A stretch of 38,630 nucleotides of DNA from assembly GCF_006516965.1 (NCBI RefSeq), contig NZ_VHLH01000037.1:1-38630 (forward strand), read 5' to 3'. The DNA comes from Pararhizobium mangrovi. Lineage in GTDB: Bacteria > Pseudomonadota > Alphaproteobacteria > Rhizobiales > Rhizobiaceae. Position 1 is the stretch's first letter. Each line of letters starts with the position of its first letter. The notes under the pieces were generated by a model. That model saw nothing but the letters and a program-made list of their open reading frames with translations. It had not been told where the DNA came from and ran no database searches. Shown here one piece after another: positions 37,739 to 38,630 of the stretch. The position numbers and the translations under genes are program-made.

Positions 37739-38335
37739 TCAGGCGTCGTCGTCGCTCTCGTTCTGGTTTGCGGCGCGCGCGGCGTCCGCGTCGTTGGATG
37801 CGCGCACGAGTTCGTCGGTAAGGATCAGCTTCGCGCTCGAAAGCGCGGAAAAGGGAACGAGCACCGCAGCCGGCTCGTCGCTCGGCGGCTGGTCGCGGTC
37901 GAGCATGAAGCCACCGTCCTCCACGCCACGGATCCAGCCGCGGAAGCGCTTGTGGCCGGCGACCATCATCGAGGTCTCACACTTCACAAGATGGCCGTTC
38001 CAGCGCGCAAAGTCCGAGCGACGCACCATCGGCCGGTCGATGCCTGGCGAAGAGACCTCGAGATGGTACCGGCTCTCGATCGGATCCTCGACGTCGAGCA
38101 CCGGCGAAATCGCATGCGAGATCGTCTCGCAGTCCTCGACGTTCATCGTCCCGTCGGGGCGCTCGGCCATGATCTGCAGCGTCACGCCGTTCTGGCCGGT
38201 AACGCGCACACGCACGAGCCTGAAGCCCATCGATCGGATGACCGGCTCGACGATCCCCGCGATGCGCTGGTCCGTGCCGGTTTCGGTAATCAGCCGCTCT
38301 TCGTCCGCGACATCGGCTGACGTCTTCGTCGTCAT
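37739..38335 (-). CDS. rimP: Ribosome maturation factor RimP
   Basis: Needed for maturation of the 30S subunit. The 198-residue protein has the family core [40 protein letters not shown] and [20 protein letters not shown], followed by the C-terminal beta-barrel ([14 protein letters not shown]) and an acidic tail. AGGAGG lies 10 nt before ATG 38335. It is the first gene of the rimP-nusA-ylxR-infB-rbfA-truB-(kinase)-rpsO-pnp run. Confidence 0.96.
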   Translation of the reverse strand: MTTKTSADVADEERLITETGTDQRIAGIVEPVIRSMGFRLVRVRVTGQNGVTLQIMAERPDGTMNVEDCETISHAISPVLDVEDPIESRYHLEVSSPGIDRPMVRRSDFARWNGHLVKCETSMMVAGHKRFRGWIRGVEDGGFMLDRDQPPSDEPAAVLVPFSALSSAKLILTDELVRASNDADAARAANQNESDDDA

Positions 38336-38403
38336 GACCGCCTGACCTCCTCGTACGAACCCGTCGTCCCTCGCGTACCGGATCGATCGGCCGCGGCGTT
38401 CGG

Positions 38404-38439
38404 GTAATAAAAAAGAGCGGGTCCGGAGGGCCCACTCTT
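38404..38439 (-). terminator. Terminator-like hairpin in the rimP leader (possible attenuator)
   Basis: On the minus strand AAGAGTGGG (38431-38439) and CCCGCTCTT (38413-38421) form a 9-bp stem with one G-U pair and a 9-nt loop, followed by TTTTTTATTA. This has all parts of an intrinsic terminator oriented toward rimP. It sits about 70 nt before the rimP start and downstream of a candidate promoter. It may be a leader attenuator or the terminator of a gene lost beyond the IS. Confidence 0.65.
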
Positions 38440-38465
38440 CATCTTTACGATCAAGAATTTCCCGT

Positions 38466-38494
38466 CATATACGCGTGGAGGCGGCCGATTGCAA
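38466..38494 (-). promoter_or_regulatory. Candidate promoter of the rimP-nusA operon
   Basis: On the minus strand TTGCAA (38489-38494) and TATATG (38466-38471) are 17 bp apart, each matching four of six consensus bases. Transcription would start near 38459 and cross the terminator-like hairpin before reaching rimP. Confidence 0.45.
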
Positions 38495-38534
38495 GCGTAT
38501 CGCCATCCGTCCGTCGACGACCCTTCGGCAAGAT

Positions 38535-38630
38535 CTAGTTGTGGAGCCTCAACAGGTTGTCCTGATCGAGACCGAGGCGGCTGATGGGCACGGTGTCGTT
38601 TATCCCGCCATGGGGACGGTGCCAATTGTA
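38535..38630 (-). CDS. IS481-like transposase, C-terminal end (5' part beyond window)
   Basis: The last 31 codons and the TAG stop of a transposase: YNWHRPHGGINDTVPISR then LGLDQDNLLRLHN. YNWHRPH is the end of the DDE integrase core, and the closing NLLRLHN is typical of IS481-family (IS3-related) transposases in rhizobia. The rest of the element lies beyond the right edge; its terminal inverted repeat should be within the next bases left of 38535 but I cannot place it. A contig end inside an IS copy is common in draft assemblies. Confidence 0.8.
   Translation of the reverse strand, partial: YNWHRPHGGINDTVPISRLGLDQDNLLRLHN

Overview
The window is a GC-rich chromosomal segment from an alphaproteobacterium, most likely Hyphomicrobiales (Rhizobiales). 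The evidence is the gene order rpsT-dnaA-dnaN-recF-moeB, the cluster irr-fabA-fabB-fabI, the mutM / ubiE-ubiB-coaBC / dut neighbourhood, the run rimP-nusA-ylxR-infB-rbfA-truB-rpsO-pnp, an Irr-type Fur regulator and an HWE-type histidine kinase. The exact genus cannot be read from the sequence; a marine or Aurantimonadaceae-like lineage is only a guess. Most of the window is core chromosome.

Layout. 1-2140 is foreign, lower-GC DNA: the first 667 codons of a collagen-repeat, beta-helix phage tail-fibre-like protein (minus strand) that runs off the left edge. It abuts a comM gene that has lost its N-terminal part exactly before the ATPase P-loop (2141-3037). A small rhizobial-type gene with an internal stop follows (3153-3359). 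Then come dut (minus), prfC (plus) and a minus-strand run ubiE, ubiB, coaBC and a GFA-type zinc protein, with mutM divergent. 10989-18040 holds an enoyl-CoA hydratase, rpsT, and the replication/repair block dnaA, dnaN, recF, then a MoeB/ThiF-type E1-like enzyme. 18242-22202 holds a secreted SH3 protein, irr (minus), and fabA-fabB-fabI for unsaturated fatty acid synthesis. 22427-26017 is a TAXI-type TRAP transporter operon (binding protein, fused permease, DUF1850 protein). A short remnant of a ferredoxin-reductase-like gene follows. 26279-38335 is one long minus-strand transcription/translation superoperon, rimP to pnp, into which a membrane HWE histidine kinase has been placed between truB and rpsO. 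The right edge (38535-38630) is the 3' end of an IS481-like transposase gene.

Working together. The core blocks cover initiation and processivity of replication (DnaA, beta clamp, RecF), oxidised-base repair (MutM), ubiquinone and CoA synthesis, ribosome assembly and RNA turnover. Regulatory DNA that can be read includes sigma-70-like promoters before rpsT, irr and rimP, a strong terminator after pnp, a long perfect inverted repeat in the pnp leader, and a terminator-like hairpin between the candidate rimP promoter and the rimP start that could act as an attenuator.

I found no CRISPR array, tRNA, rRNA or defence island, and no convincing undescribed multi-gene system. The most unusual points are the comM/phage junction, the hairpin that covers the tail-fibre ribosome binding site, the kinase inside the ribosomal superoperon, and the possible leader attenuator of the nusA operon.
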